Assembly: GCF_022539665.2 (NCBI RefSeq)
Contig: NC_081333.1
Span: 3,658,001 to 3,722,000, forward strand
Direction of reading: 5' to 3'
Source of the DNA: Daphnia carinata
Lineage: Eukaryota; Arthropoda; Branchiopoda; Diplostraca; Daphniidae
DNA length: 64,000 nucleotides
A program made the position numbers and the translations under genes. Positions 1 through 13,100 of the stretch are shown one piece after another (positions within the stretch are counted from its first letter, which is position 1; each line of letters opens with the position of its first letter). A model generated the notes under the pieces. The model ran no database searches, was not told the DNA's origin, and saw only the letters and a program-made list of their open reading frames with translations.

Positions 1-2265
1 TCCCTTGCTCTTTTATCGTTCCTTGATTAGTCACTGTTATGTTATCTGCATTTTGAATTGTGCTTAGACGATGTGCGATTGTGATGCACGTACGGCCCTC
101 TCTGGCGGCGTCCAAAGCCATTTGGACGACGTGTTCACTCTCGGAATCTAACGCCGAAGTTGCTTCATCGAGCAGCAGGATTTTCGGATTTCTTATCAAT
201 GCTCTTGCAATGGCTACACGTTGTTTTTGTCCTCCAGAAAGCTGAGTACCCTCGTTCACCGACCATTGTTTCGTAGCCGTTTGGCAGTGATTGGATAAAT
301 GTATGAATATTGGTTTTTCTTGCGGCTTCAATGATATCATCCATTGGAATAACACGGCTGTTGTCTCCATAAGCAATATTTTGACCGATGGTCAAGTTAA
401 ACAGAATAGGCTCTTGGGATACGATGCCCATTTGTGAACGCAACGAGGATATGTTGATTGGATTAATGTCTTTTCCATCTAATTGTACTTCCCCGCTGTC
501 TGGATCATAAAAGCGTTCCAGTAACTGAATGCAAGTCGATTTTCCACAACCACTGTGGCCCACAAGGGCGACCGTCTGGCCAGCTCGCACGGCCAAAGTC
601 AATCCCTGAAGAACTTCAGCATCCTTACGCGTGGGATATCGGAAACGTACTTGATCGAAATCGACATTTCCTTCAACGTTTTGTATGATGGAACCGCCAG
701 TAGAAGAGGCATCAATAAGTGGAATACGTTTTAGTAAAGCAAAGATCCTGTTGGCAGCTACTTTGGCTTTGTTATAATTAGGAGCGAATGCAACTGCCTG
801 CCCAATCATTTGGGTTCCAAACAGGAGGGATTCGCTGACTTTAAAAACGCTGGTGAAATCGAGACATTCATTGACGATAAGCCATCCACCGTAATACATT
901 GTTACGGAATATGCAAACATTGGGATAGCGCTGGCGAATCCGAAAATCGCACCGCGGACCCAAGACTTTTTCAGAGCTTGTCGATGAGGTTCTCTTAAAG
1001 ATTCCATGTAGATTGTGTGGAATTGTCTTTCTTTGCCAAGACTGGCGACTGTTCGGATGTTTCCAATAGCTTCCATAGCCACTTTGGCCGATTTTTGTAA
1101 GGCCTCGCGTTCTAGAGCTGATTGGCCCATGATAATTTTGGCTTGGAAGTAAGTGGAGACGAGGAGAAGAGGAACGAATGCTAAAGCCACCAATCCCAGT
1201 TTCCATTGGAAATAGAGAGCCAGAACAATGGATGCAATCATGGTGGTAAGCGCCTGGAACAATACACCAATTCTCGATCCAGTAGCGCCTTGAACACTGG
1301 CAGCGTCACCAGATAATCGGGCACAAAGTGCTCCGACGCTGTTGGTTTCCCGATCGAACCAGCCAACTTCTTGTTTTAAAATAGCCTGGAAGGTTTGTCC
1401 GCGTAGTCTTGATGTTAAAGATTCTCCGGCAACGCTGAACGAGAACGACTGGGCAAAAGCGGCGAATCCGGCAACGATGCCCAGAATCAAGAACATGAGC
1501 GAATAAAAATTGCCTCGTTCTCTTTTGTAGGCTTGTTCTTCAGCAGATCCACCTGGTGCTAAGACCCCAAGAACTTCGCTGAAGAGGATTGCATAGACTG
1601 GAGTGCTGAGACCAACGATTGCCGACCCGATAACACCTACAGTAATGTAAGGCCATTCTTTCTTGTTCATCCTCATAATTTCCATTAAACTAACGTCAAT
1701 GTCTTCTGATTGAGCGGACACTGCTGAACTAGCAACAGATAATCGAGCCCTTCGACGAATAGAACTGTCTTCCTAGCGGATGGCTTCCTGCTAAACTGGT
1801 TGCATCCATGGCTTCTTCCTTTTCATCCGGAATCCAAGATTTAGCTTTGGCGATGTTCACTTCTTCAACTTATGATTCTGAATTATCATCGAAAGAGCTG
1901 CTTTTACTGTCTTTCTCGCCACCTTGTTGAGATACAACTAGTCGGTAATAGATTCCATGTTTGGCTATCAGTTTATCGTGCGTCCCATCTTCCTATAATT
2001 GCAATTCAGAAATTTTGTTATTACTTTCTTTAGTAAGTAAAAATTAATAGACATTCTGTCCAACCTGGATAACGCCATCTTTGATAACGATAATGCGATC
2101 AGCGTTGCGAATGGTCGTGAGCCTGTGGGCAACGATGATGGTGGTACGTCCTAGCCTGGCCTTGTCTGAAGCTTTTTGCACGACTGATTCACTCTGCGTA
2201 TCCAATGCAGAAGTGGCTTCGTCCAGCAGAAGAATTATAGGTTGACGGACGAGTGCGCGGGCAAA
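1..2265 (-). pseudogene. 5'-truncated, broken copy of the ABCB transporter
   Basis: Bases 1-2265 are a close copy of about 10257-12449 of the intact ABCB gene, covering part of the first nucleotide-binding domain, the linker, the second membrane domain and most of the second nucleotide-binding domain. Lesions are visible: an extra base near 245-250 shifts the frame just before the second signature motif, a TAA stop (1870-1872) falls in the acidic linker, and two bases are missing near 1770. Homology stops abruptly near 2265 inside the first ABC cassette and no upstream half follows, so the copy lacks the first membrane domain. A 72-bp intron-like insert (1993-2064) is absent from the intact gene. 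The 3' end lies outside the window. The long open stretch 165-1721 is a remnant; I do not expect a working transporter. Confidence 0.85.
1993..2064 (-). other. Intron-like 72-bp insert in the ABCB pseudogene
   Basis: Read on the minus strand the insert starts GTTGGACAG and ends AATTATAG. It sits exactly between a CAG and a GAA codon (phase 0) of the Val-Ile-Gln-Glu-Asp-Gly stretch that is uninterrupted in the intact gene at about 12251. Its length is typical for introns in this window. Confidence 0.8.
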
Positions 2266-2825
2266 GCATACTGAGAACTAATATGGAACCATTGCTGCCA
2301 ATAGTTCAGTTTCGGACATACTTGCCTTTAGTTACTTCTCAACCTCTACCTTGCTGCCCCCAAAACATGTCTATCCATTTAATTATGATATGTATACTAT
2401 TATTGAAGTCAACCCTAATCTAGATATGCTTATTACGCAGCTGTTGCAATTAATCGAGCGGTTGGAGCGCTGCTGTCATAAAAAAAAATATCAGGTTAGT
2501 TTACTTGAACATAATAGTTCACATAACAGATTTCAAATGGAAGGTAAGTGAAAACGGTGCCAAAAATGTATCAACGATTTTTAAACAAATGTTATACTTA
2601 AAATTTAGGATTCCGGCTTGGTTCAGCTTCCATTGTTAGCTTTAATTATCTACAGAAGTAATGCCATGTTGTTAGATGGATCATCTGCCCAAACTGTAAC
2701 TCATTCAATTACAGAAATGAGATAAATAAGTTTTTGCCTGACAGACGCTTGATTGAGCAGGTTAGCCACATCTCTGGAGATCCTCCTTTCGATTTATTCA
2801 GCTCTTTTCGTGCCAAGTATGGTGT
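2266..2825. other. Spacer with unidentified plus-strand coding-like fragment
   Basis: Between the pseudogene break and the 3' end of TOP3B. On the plus strand, 2351-2551 and 2620-2840 read as protein-like stretches, one after the other, with in-frame stops (for example near 2721). The first includes LITQLLQLIERLERCC, the second DPPFDLFSSFRAKYG. I could not place the family. It may be a decayed fragment of a gene brought in with the ABCB duplication. Confidence 0.35.
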
Positions 2826-5800
2826 TTATACAAAATACGCAGCAAGTTGCGCCATCTTATCTTTAGGCTTCGCTCGACCACGGCCACGTCCACGACCTCG
2901 ACCTCTACCACGGCCTCCCCTTTTGCTTTTAGCATGAGACGCGTAACGCTTCTCGACTAGGTCAGATAGTTCGGGTGAACAAAAGATACAAGCGTCTTTA
3001 ATTTTTGTCAGTCCATTGGCTAACTTAGTTTTTTCCTAAAACAATCACATAAAATTTCATGAGATAAAGCAAACCAATGTTGGATCTAAAGATAAGATTT
3101 TACCGGCCGGTATTCGACAATCATTTGTCGGGCATCACACTCGGGGCATGTGGAATTGGCAACGCTAAGTTTGTTTGCATCTTCACAAATTTTAATTACA
3201 ACCTGACATCTATGAAACAGAAAATAACAATAGTAAAATAGCATCGATACTAAAAAGTGCGAACAAAACCTTACTGGTTACAAGCCAATTGCCACTTTGG
3301 TCCAGAGGTAGGATCAAGAACAAGAATGCCATTGGGACATTCGCCACATGAAGCAACTCCAGTAGCATTTAGACCGTAGGCACAAGACGGATGCGTGCAT
3401 TGATTACATCCGCTGCCTTTCTTCATTTCCCTGATAAACATGTAAGTATTACATTAATCATTTGTTATTTATACTAATACTACTAGGTATGCATTACGAA
3501 GACACACGTACCTAAAAGGAGGATAAACATAGCAATAGGGACAAAAGGGAAATCCTTTTCCATTCGGCCCACCCACCCAAAGCAATAATTCAAAGTCATC
3601 CAGTGGACATTTCAATTCATTGAATAATTTGAAATTTCCAGCAGTGGGCAAAGAATAAGTGGCATCACAGTTCGGACAGTGAAGACGCGCAGGTTTTGAA
3701 GCCACAAGTTTCATGAATCTAAACATAACAGAATTATAAAAGAGTTTCACACAGGTAAAAATTAGAAGACTCATAGCATTAAATAAAATGCTGTATCCTA
3801 CCTTCTACACGCTCCACCTAAAAAAAAAAAAAAAAAATTGAAAAATTTGTAATTGTCTAAGCCCACATAGTTAAAAATAAAGATTTGCCTCACATCGACT
3901 GAAATTTCGGCCACTTTGCGATAACGTCGAAAAAGTATCTTCGAAAAGATGATCCATACTTTCAATATGCTGAACGAAATATATGAATTTTAATCGGAAA
4001 ATTTCCAGGGCGTGGCGAAGAATTTCATCATAATTGCCTCTTCCTTTTGCAATCAAATTCAACTATTCCAAAGAAAAAATATATAGATTTATATTCAGGA
4101 GTTGGAAAGCTTTTCTCAAGCTTGCTGTTGGCAACCAAAATAAAATCAACACTTACTTGTTCTTCCACTGCTGAACGCATGGTCGGTAGTACCAGTTGCG
4201 GGTCAATCTGAAAAGCAATATTTCAACACGTTAGAATTATTCATGTCTAAAAAAAACAAAAAAACAAATGTAATACGTACGCGTCGATATCCATGGACTA
4301 ACGAGATTCCAAGTGCTGTAGGAATTAACTTTCTCCCGCTACCAACAGTAACATAGTTTCTCTGTGAAATGTTATTAATATGAACTGGAATCGATGCATC
4401 CTGTAAAGTGAATTTGTTGAAAATCAAAAACATTTTAAACCAAACTCAAAATCAAAATTAATACAGTTCCAATGCCATGTTTTTCCATCAGGGTAATCAG
4501 TTCAGACTCCGTTAAATAATCTGGTGGTGAAGTCAACCGTTCGATTAATTTTACCTTATGGAAAGAATCATGTTAAGAAAATTTTCTAGAGGAAAACGCC
4601 TTGGATAATACATACTTCGTTTACAGGAACCATTTGATTAAGTTTTAAGTCAGGCATGTGCTCATCTGGGCTTAGCGCTTGCCAATGCATAGTTCGGGTA
4701 AAACCAGCGTCCAGCAATTTTTTACCACTAACGGAAAATGATTCATGGCCCACATCAAAATCTATTCGAGTAACCAAGTATTTACAGTCCGGAGACACCT
4801 AAAAGTCAATAATGGGTGGTTTCAGTTACGGAATCTTTTAAGGCGTTAAGGAGTAAAATTACCGTTCCAATAAAATGGCGAACTATGTAATCGTAGAGAC
4901 GCCACGAATCGTGGTCGAACGCTTCTCTAGAGGCCAAAGTCTAGAAACCGTAAACCAAATCACAAAGTAAAATGGTTATAAATGAAATAGTATATGGTTT
5001 AAATTTACGGTTATAACCATACATATAAATTTATGTAGTTATTAATAATGGTTAAAGTAATACGTTAAATTGCATGATGATGGAAATCAAACGTTACCAT
5101 TGGTGTGATCGGTGGATGGTCTCCAACATCTTGGCCTTTACGTGGATGGATAGATCCTACGTATCAGGATGAATGTTTATCCCAAGAAAGATTAGTAGAC
5201 TATTAACCTAGCAAATGTGATAATGATTATTAATGATTAATGATTACCCTGAGAAAGAACATCTCGAACATCGGCACCAAAATCAGGGCTCTGTCGAAAT
5301 TGTTTCAAAACCCCAATGATGTCGAAGTTTTCCGGATAGTGCGTTGTTTCCGTTCGGGGATAAGAGATATAGCCCTAAAATGGAACTGTCTATGACTAAA
5401 CAAATAAATTATTATCCCTTAAATTTATGAAACACACTTGAGTGTACAGTCGTTCTGCTATGATCATCGCGCTATGAGGACTCATACCTACAAAAGTGCA
5501 TTAGGCAAATTTTGTTAAAGTGCATATAAAAAATGTATACCTAAACCGGAGCTAGCAACCCTCATTAATTCAACCGTGTTAAGAGCCTGCGGACGTTGCT
5601 TCACCTTTTCTTTCTGAGAGATGCCCGTAACTCTAGAAAAAAGATAACAGTCAAAGTTTCTTCAAGAAGGGAAAGCAGTGCGATTTGAGATGTACTTGGC
5701 TTGTTTGCAGTCTTTTATCTTGTGATGGAAGGTCGATGCAACTTCGCGATCAAATAGGCGAACTCGTTCCCATTCGAGAACAAGTTTACGGAATTCCGTT

Positions 5801-6940
5801 GCTTGAACAGACACCTGAATGAGCCAGAATGGCTCCGGCTGAAAAGTTTTGATGGTGTCATGCCGCTCAACACAGAATCCTATAAGCAAACTAAGTCATT
5901 ATGAGATAAAAGACGAAATAGAAAATTCGAGTTTCCTCTACCCAATGTGGGTGTTTGACATGGACCTGAAATTAGATATGAAATAAGATAGGCTACTAAA
6001 CTGTATTATGTGGAAATTTGTATACCATAAGAAATCAGTGTAGAATCCAAATTGCCATACTTTCCCTAATGAGACAGTGAATAATTATATTATATGAGTA
6101 TTATGGTAAAGAATTACTACGTACCTGAAAAAACCTTGTTTGGAACCGTGTAAAAGCACAGCCAATTCTCAAGTCTATTTCTTGCCTGGCATCCACACTC
6201 TTGGATTCATTTTCATTAGGAGAAACTAAATTATTCATAGCTGATTTGATATCCTTTTCAGTGATAGCAGAAAATTTTGCACGAAAAATGACTTGTTCAT
6301 TTCTGCGAGTTTTCATCATCACATGTTCAACTTCATGTATCACTTCAAAACAAATGTTTTCTCCTTCCTTATCACAGTCTAGCCAAAGAACCAAATAATT
6401 GGAACCTTTGGCTTCTTGAGATAGAAATGTTGGTATCTTCAGTTTAGGTGTTGCTTCCTTCTTCTCTGTTGGACATGTGAATAATTCAACCTAAAAAAAA
6501 AAAAATAACATCAATATCACAAGTAACCATGTAGTGATTTAATGCTACTTACGGGGTCTACACTGTCCCAATTGTTATAGCGGCCAGTGAAATCTAATGA
6601 CATAACCTGTAAAACACAAACTGATATAACAACGTGACTAAATTAGGGTACAAACATAAAAATTAGTTACATGTCCACAAACTGACGTCATTTTAAAGAA
6701 CACACTTTGGCCTTTGAATGATCCATTCCACTCATGGATGGAACATGCTCCATTGAAACCTTAATGAGCAGGAATTTAAGTTACAGACTAATACCATATG
6801 CAGCAGTTTTTGATGCCATGGTGATTCAAGCAAGAGATTATACCTTTCCTTGAATGACAGCTATTGTTGCTCAGGATTTTTGCCAAGCTTGCTGCAAGAC
6901 TTGGCTTTTCCGCCACCATAAATACAGTGTTTTTTGACAT
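2826..6940 (-). CDS. TOP3B: DNA topoisomerase III beta
   Basis: Type IA topoisomerase that passes single DNA or RNA strands through a transient nick; the family works with TDRD3 in metazoans. Exons (minus order): 6844-6940, 6671-6759, 6553-6606, 6125-6490, 6026-6065, 5942-5965, 5696-5879, 5541-5632, 5438-5487, 5248-5374, 5098-5156, 4863-4940, 4616-4798, 4465-4554, 4281-4400, 4157-4207, 3894-4062, 3802-3817, 3512-3718, 3275-3430, 3104-3209, 2826-3035; 855 aa, close to the usual length of about 860. The N-terminal TOPRIM has VAEKPS and the acidic DCDKEGE metal site (about 118-124). The catalytic tyrosine lies in [10 protein letters not shown] (about Tyr337). The C-terminus has several CxxC zinc-binding pairs and ends in a run of RG repeats, the RNA-binding tail typical of the beta and not the alpha enzyme. 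One exon is only 16 nt. It is head to head with RanBPM. Confidence 0.95.
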
Positions 6941-7724
6941 TTCCGAAAATAACGCTGCTACTCCACGTCAAAGGCGGAGATAGACGTCGATTCGAATCGG
7001 AAGCCAGAGCAGACAACGGTCAGCAGCCGCCTCGTACGTTTGGGTTTGGACGTCAACGATGCGCGGAATAGCTTTATGCAAATCAGTATCCATCTCCAGC
7101 GTTGTCCAATAAACGATGTTACATCAAAATCAGAAATGTTGTGGGTGCCTGATGTATGGCATAAAACTGTCAGGAAGTCAAGAATAGCATTGGATGAAAA
7201 ACTGTAGGCCATCTAATAAGCCAAAATAGCGACTGACCCTTGCAAAAGCGGCAAGTAGCCACCAGCCAGCCTTGCACTTGCACCCAATAGATGAGCTTGA
7301 GCCGAAGCTGGTTGGACGAATTCCGTTGATGAACATCTTGCAAGTCCCTCGTCTTCGTATTTAGCATAAAGTGGCTTGTGTAAGTCTCCATGCAAAGCAT
7401 GGCAATGATTTAAAACAATCACAGAGTTATCAAGAATATGTGTAACCTCTAGTCAGCTTCGCGAACTCTAACTGACCTCTAATCACTAACCCCAAACGCG
7501 AGCAGGCGAGCTCGCAGGTGGTTTAACAATATATAGAATGGCAACACCGCCACGAAATATTTTTGATTGCATATTACGTTCGAATTGGTTCTCGATCTCG
7601 TTTTTCAGTGATCTTATCGTTTTATTTCTTCTCTCTGAAAACCGTTCTCGACAGAATAAACTCTAAACAATAAAATAAACTTCACTTTCGAGGTGCTATT
7701 CCCAGTACTTACTTCAATTTTTAA
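6941..7724. promoter_or_regulatory. Divergent spacer TOP3B / RanBPM
   Basis: 784 bp separate the two start codons, which face away from each other, so both promoters must lie here. Overlapping minus-strand open frames (6958-7422) show no recognisable domain and no splice partner. I see no clear TATA box. Confidence 0.45.
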
Positions 7725-9692
7725 ATGGCTGCCACGTCTATGGAACGTTATCTTCAAGTGCTCTATTCTACTGTTGATGCAAAGAAAACGCCACTGCCTA
7801 CTTCGTGGAGCAGTACAGATAAAAACAACTATATTAAACTTTCTAACATGCACCGGAGAGCCCATTACAAAGGTATGTGTTATTTACATTTATACAGAGG
7901 GATAAACTAAATATTTGATCTTCCTATAGGGCATTCACGTTCAATAAAAGACACTTCATGTGTGAGAAGTGATCACCCTATACCTCTTGCTTGCGGTCTC
8001 TACTATTTTGAAGTCAAAGTTATTGACCAAGGATTAAAAGGGTATGAATATACCTATGAACATGTTCTACTCAACTATTATAATCTTCAATTAATTAATT
8101 ATTTGTTCGTATTCCAGGAGCATTGCCATTGGTGTTGGAACTAGAGAAATGAATTTAACCATACTTCCTGGAATGGACAAGAACTCTTTTGGCTACCTTG
8201 GCAACAGTGGTGGAAAATTCTGGGGATCAGAAGTGGGTACAGCCTATGGACCTTCTTTCACTACCAATGACACAATCGGTTGCGGCGTTAACCTAGTTGA
8301 TCGCCAGATCTTTTTTACAAAAAATGGGAAAAATCTTGGTGAAGCATTTTCCGGCTCTCTTTTTGACGTGTCTTCAGTTTTAGGGTTGTACCCTACACTT
8401 GGTCTCCAAACCACGGGAGAAGTTGTAGAGGCAAATTTCGGGCAGTCACGCTTCATGTATAACATCGAAAAAGACATAAATGAACTAAAGAAGAAAACTG
8501 CCTCCTCAATTACTGAATTTCCTATACCAAATGAGCACACTGAGATGCCAGCCGTGTTTCAAAGGTAAATCATTACTACGCTTGGATGCAACAGCAGCTT
8601 GATTCATGCCATACTATTTGTTCGTTCTTCTATGTAGCTGGGTGTTTTCATATCTAATGCACCAAGGATACTATTCTACAGCTGAAGCATTGGCGCGCAG
8701 TACTGGCCAAAAATTGGGTGAGGAAGAATCATCGATGAAAAGCAGACAAAGTAAACAAACTATTCTTTAAAAAACCTGGTTGTGAACCGAACCTTTAAAT
8801 ATTCTTCTCTACTTTCCATTGAAAGGAATCCAAGGTCTGGTTTCAAGTGGAAAAATGGGAGAAGCAATTGACGTGACCCAGGCATGTTTTCCTACGTTCC
8901 TGGACTCGCATCCCAATTTATTCTTTTTACTGAAAGTCCACCATTTCGTGGAACTGATTGACACTTTGAATACTAAATCTTTCTCAGCTGTATCATTGAA
9001 AGCCGCCAATGCCTGTTTGTTTGCATCGCAAGATGAAGCGGAAAAAGATGTGGAAATGAAGGAAACCTCTTCACGTGATTCCCACTCGGACATTTCGACG
9101 GATACAGCCAAAGATGATAACCTTGAAATGGGTAAAAAGTTTTCCTTAAAAATAAAAATGTACATTTATATCTTACACTTTGTGTTATCGTAGAAGTTGA
9201 TGGTCCGGGTCCCAGCAACGCGTTCGCTACCCAAGGTAGTATTTACAGGACACGACGCCGCCGAACTCGCGGCCGTTTGGATCGCAAAGCTGTTATGAAA
9301 ACAATTGCGTTAGGAAGAGAGTTGAAGAGTCAGAAGTCCACACTAGAGGATCAATATGGAGTGAATGACGCCAATAACGACTTACTTGCTGTAAGCCAAT
9401 ATTAATAGTTAGTGTTTCTTATAAATTATTTCGTCCTATGTGTTTCTAGAAAGCCTTTAATTTACTTGCGTACACTGACCGCCCGTTGGAAGGTCCTTTG
9501 AGTGAACTCTTCGACCCGAAACAGCGAGAAGTGTTGGCTGATACACTCAACTCCGCCATTTTGGAAGCGAATCAGTTGCCCAAAAAATCAATTTTGCATT
9601 TAGTTATGGCACATGCAAAAGAACTACAACAGACAATGGCCCAAAACGGTATCGGAGCGTCGGCATTCGCAAGCATCGATGAATCGTTTTAG
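7725..9692 (+). CDS. RANBP9: RanBPM (RANBP9/10-like), CTLH complex subunit
   Basis: Scaffold protein; in animals RANBP9/10 are core subunits of the CTLH/GID E3 ubiquitin ligase. Exons: 7725-7872, 7930-8041, 8118-8564, 8638-8750, 8826-9131, 9194-9390, 9450-9692; 521 aa. An SPRY domain fills roughly residues 50-190 (GVGTREMNL, GYLGNSGGKFWG, FFTKNGKNLG). A LisH motif follows (SWVFSYLMHQGYYSTAEALA), then a CTLH stretch (IQGLVSSGKMGEAIDVTQ) and a C-terminal CRA region. Between them lies an acidic Ser/Asp-rich linker and an Arg-rich patch. The start was chosen at MAATSMERY because upstream sequence lacks coding character. It lacks the long Pro/Gln-rich N-terminus of human RANBP9, so it is nearer RANBP10 in layout. 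Confidence 0.93.
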
Positions 9693-10143
9693 AACATCTC
9701 AGACACCACTCTTGGATATTGTTTCTCTCTAGTAGCAACACGTGAACAACCTACAAAATTTTCAGCTCAGTAATAACAAAACGTACCTGCATTCGCACGT
9801 TTGGACTTTATGTCTCAGTTTCTTGTTTTCGTACGTAATTACCTTTTTTCCTGTTTGTCAGTGATATTTGTACCTGTTTAGGCAATTTGCCGTTAAATTT
9901 CCTTGTACGTTGCTACAGTGCGATTGTAAGAATTAAACTGTACGCGTCACCGTTAAGAACCATTAAATAGTTAACTGCATTGTGTCGTTACTTGTCGCGG
10001 TAGCACCTGGAACATCTTTAGCCAAATATTGTTCCAAAGACCAAAATGTAAATTTTTTATACATTAGCAATACGTCATATTGATAATCCAAAACTCAGGG
10101 GTATCACAAATCGCAAGAATAGCACGGTTGCAGTGCGAAAATT
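9693..10143. other. Convergent 3' spacer RanBPM / ABCB
   Basis: 451 bp between the two stop codons, which face each other. It should hold both 3' UTRs; ATTAAA at about 9932 is a possible RanBPM poly(A) signal. No coding signal seen. Confidence 0.5.
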
Positions 10144-13100
10144 CTAAAGGGCTATTTGTTCCAAATTCGCTGACGAACTGACCGGCTTCAAGGCGATGCC
10201 CTGGACCGAACAAAGTTCAAAGTAAAGACCGCCGAGCTGAATGAGTTCGTCATGTGTCCCTTGCTCTTTTATCGTTCCTTGATTAATCACTATTATGTTA
10301 TCTGCATTTTGAATTGTGCTTAGACGATGTGCAATTGTGATGCATGTACGGCCCTCTCTGGCGGCGTCCAAAGCCATTTGGACGACGTGTTCACTCTCGG
10401 AATCTAACGCCGAAGTTGCTTCATCGAGCAGCAGGATTTTCGGATTTCTTATCAATGCTCTTGCGATGGCTACACGTTGTTTTTGTCCTCCAGAAAGCTG
10501 AGTTCCTCGTTCACCGACCATTGTTTCGTAGCCGTTTGGCAATGATTGGATAAATGTATGAATGTTGGCTTTTCTTGCGGCTTCAATGATCTCATCCATT
10601 GGAATAACACGGCTGTTGTCTCCATAAGCAATATTTTGACCGATGGTCAAGTTAAACAGAATAGGCTCTTGGGATACGATGCCCATTTGCGAACGCAACG
10701 AGGATATGTTGATTGGATTAATGTCTTTTCCATCTAATTGTACTTCCCCGCTGTCTGGATCATAAAAGCGTTCCAGTAATTGAATGCAAGTCGATTTTCC
10801 ACAACCACTGTGGCCCACAAGGGCGACCGTCTGGCCAGCTCGCACGGCCAAAGTCAATCCTTGAAGAACTTCTGCATCTTTACGCGTAGGATATCTGAAA
10901 CGTACTTGATCGAAATCGACATTTCCTTCAACATTTTGGATGATGGAACCGCCAGTAGAAGAGGCATCAATAAGTGGAATACGTTTTAGTAAAGCAAAGA
11001 TCCTGTTGGCAGCTACTTTGGCTTTGTTATAATTAGGAGCGAATGCAACCGCCTGCCCAATCATTTGGGTTCCAAACAGAAGAGATTCGCTGACTTTAAA
11101 AACGCTGGTGAAATCGAGACATTCATTAACGATAAGCCATCCACCGTAATACATTGTTACGGAATATGCAAACATTGGGATAGCGCTGGCGAATCCGAAA
11201 ATTGCACCGCGTACCCAAGACTTTTTCAGAGCTTGTCGATGAGGTTCTCTTAAAGATTCCATGTAGATGGTATGGAATTGTCTCTCCTTTCCAAGACTTG
11301 CTACAGTGCGGATATTAGCAATCGCTTCCATTGCCACTTTGGCTGATTTCTGTAATCCATCGCGTTCCAAAGCGGATTGACCCATGATAATTTTTGCTTG
11401 GAAGTAGGTTGAAATGAGTAGAAGTGGAACGAAACATAAAGCAACCAATCCGAGTTTCCATTGGAAATACAGAGCCAGAATAACGGAGGCGACCATGGTG
11501 GTCAGCGCCTGGAACAGTACACCAATTCGAGATCCAGTGGCGCCCTGGACGCTGGCAGCATCGCCAGATAATCGAGCGCAAAGTGCTCCGACACTGTTCG
11601 TTTTGCGATCGAACCAACCGACTTCCTGCTTAATAATGGCTTCAAAAGTTAATCCGCGCAGTCTTGATGTTAAAGATTCTCCGGCAACGCTGAACGAGAA
11701 CGACTGGGCAAAAGCGGCAAATCCAGTGACGATTCCGAGGATTAAAAACATGAGCGAATAGAAATTTCCTTGTTCTCTCTTCTCGGCTTGTTCTTCCGCC
11801 GATCCGCCGGGTGTCAAGACTCCAAGGACTTCGCTGAAAAGGATGGCATAAGTTGGCGTACTGAGACCTACAATGATCGACCCGATGACTCCTACGGTGA
11901 TGTAGGGCCATTCTTTCTTGTTCATCCTCATAATTTCCATTAAACTAACGTCAATGTCTTCTGATTGAGCGGATACTGCTGAACTAGCAACAGATAGTCG
12001 GACACTTCGACGAATAGAACTATTTCTTCCAAGCGGATGGCTTCCTGCCAAACTGATTACATCCGTGGCTTCTTCCTTTTCATCCGGAATCCAAGATTTA
12101 GCTTTGGCGAGGTTCACTTCTTCATCTTCTGATTCTGAATTACCATCGAAAGAGCTTCTTTTGCTGTCTTTCTCGCCACCCTGTTGAGATATAACGAGTT
12201 GGTAATAGATTCCATGTTTGGCCATCAATTTATCGTGCGTCCCATCTTCCTGGATAACGCCATCTTTGATAACGATAATGCGATCAGCATTGCGAATGGT
12301 AGTAAGTCTGTGGGCGACGATAATGGTTGTGCGACCTTGTCTCGCCCTGTCTAAAGCTTTCTGTACGACCGATTCACTCTGCGTGTCCAGGGCGGAAGTG
12401 GCTTCATCCAGTAAAAGGATTCTTGGGTGTCGGACAAGTGCGCGGGCAATAGCGATACGCTGTTTCTGTCCACCGCTCAATTGGGCTCCTCGTTCTCCAA
12501 CAAGAGTTTCGTACTTTTTCGGAAGTTTCTGGATAAAATCGTGGGCATTTGCCGCTTTGGCAGCGCGTTCCATCTCATCATCGGAGACTCCATCTCGGCC
12601 GTAGCGGATGTTTTCGCCGATTGTCGTACCGAAAAGAACGGGTTCTTGACCAACCATACCAATTTGTTCTCTCAACCAACCCAAATTGAGTTCCTTAACG
12701 TTGTTGCCGTCGATGGCCACCGATCCTTCAAGTGGGTCGTAGAATCTCTGCAGAAGTTGGATGCAAGTGGATTTACCACATCCGGAAGTGCCGACCAAAG
12801 CCACAGTTTGACCAGGTGAGACATCGAAGCTGATTCCTTGAAGAATCTTGACATCCGGACGGGAAGGATAATTGAAATGGACATCTCGGAAAGATATTTT
12901 GCCATCAATCCCTTCTGGAACTAATCCCTCTTTGGAGGAGCTATCGATGGGAGGAATTCGATCGATAATGCTAAAAATGGTGGCGGCAGCTCCACGAGCG
13001 ACTGAAAAGGCTTCCATGTAAGGCGCGGCTTGTCCAATTTGCATAGCGCCAATCAAGACGCTGAAGAAGACGATGAGGAGGTCGGAAGAAGTGTAAGAAT

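Noticed and set aside
165-1721. The 518-codon ABCB frame as a working half-transporter
   Set aside because: It begins inside the linker and loses the signature motif to a frameshift, so it cannot form a complete ABC cassette.
6958-7422. Overlapping minus-strand frames of 69-84 codons
   Set aside because: No domain, no paired splice sites, and they lie in the shared TOP3B/RanBPM promoter region.
12218-12819. Plus-strand frames of about 130 codons across the ABCB cassette
   Set aside because: Antisense to the ABC domain with no homology of their own.
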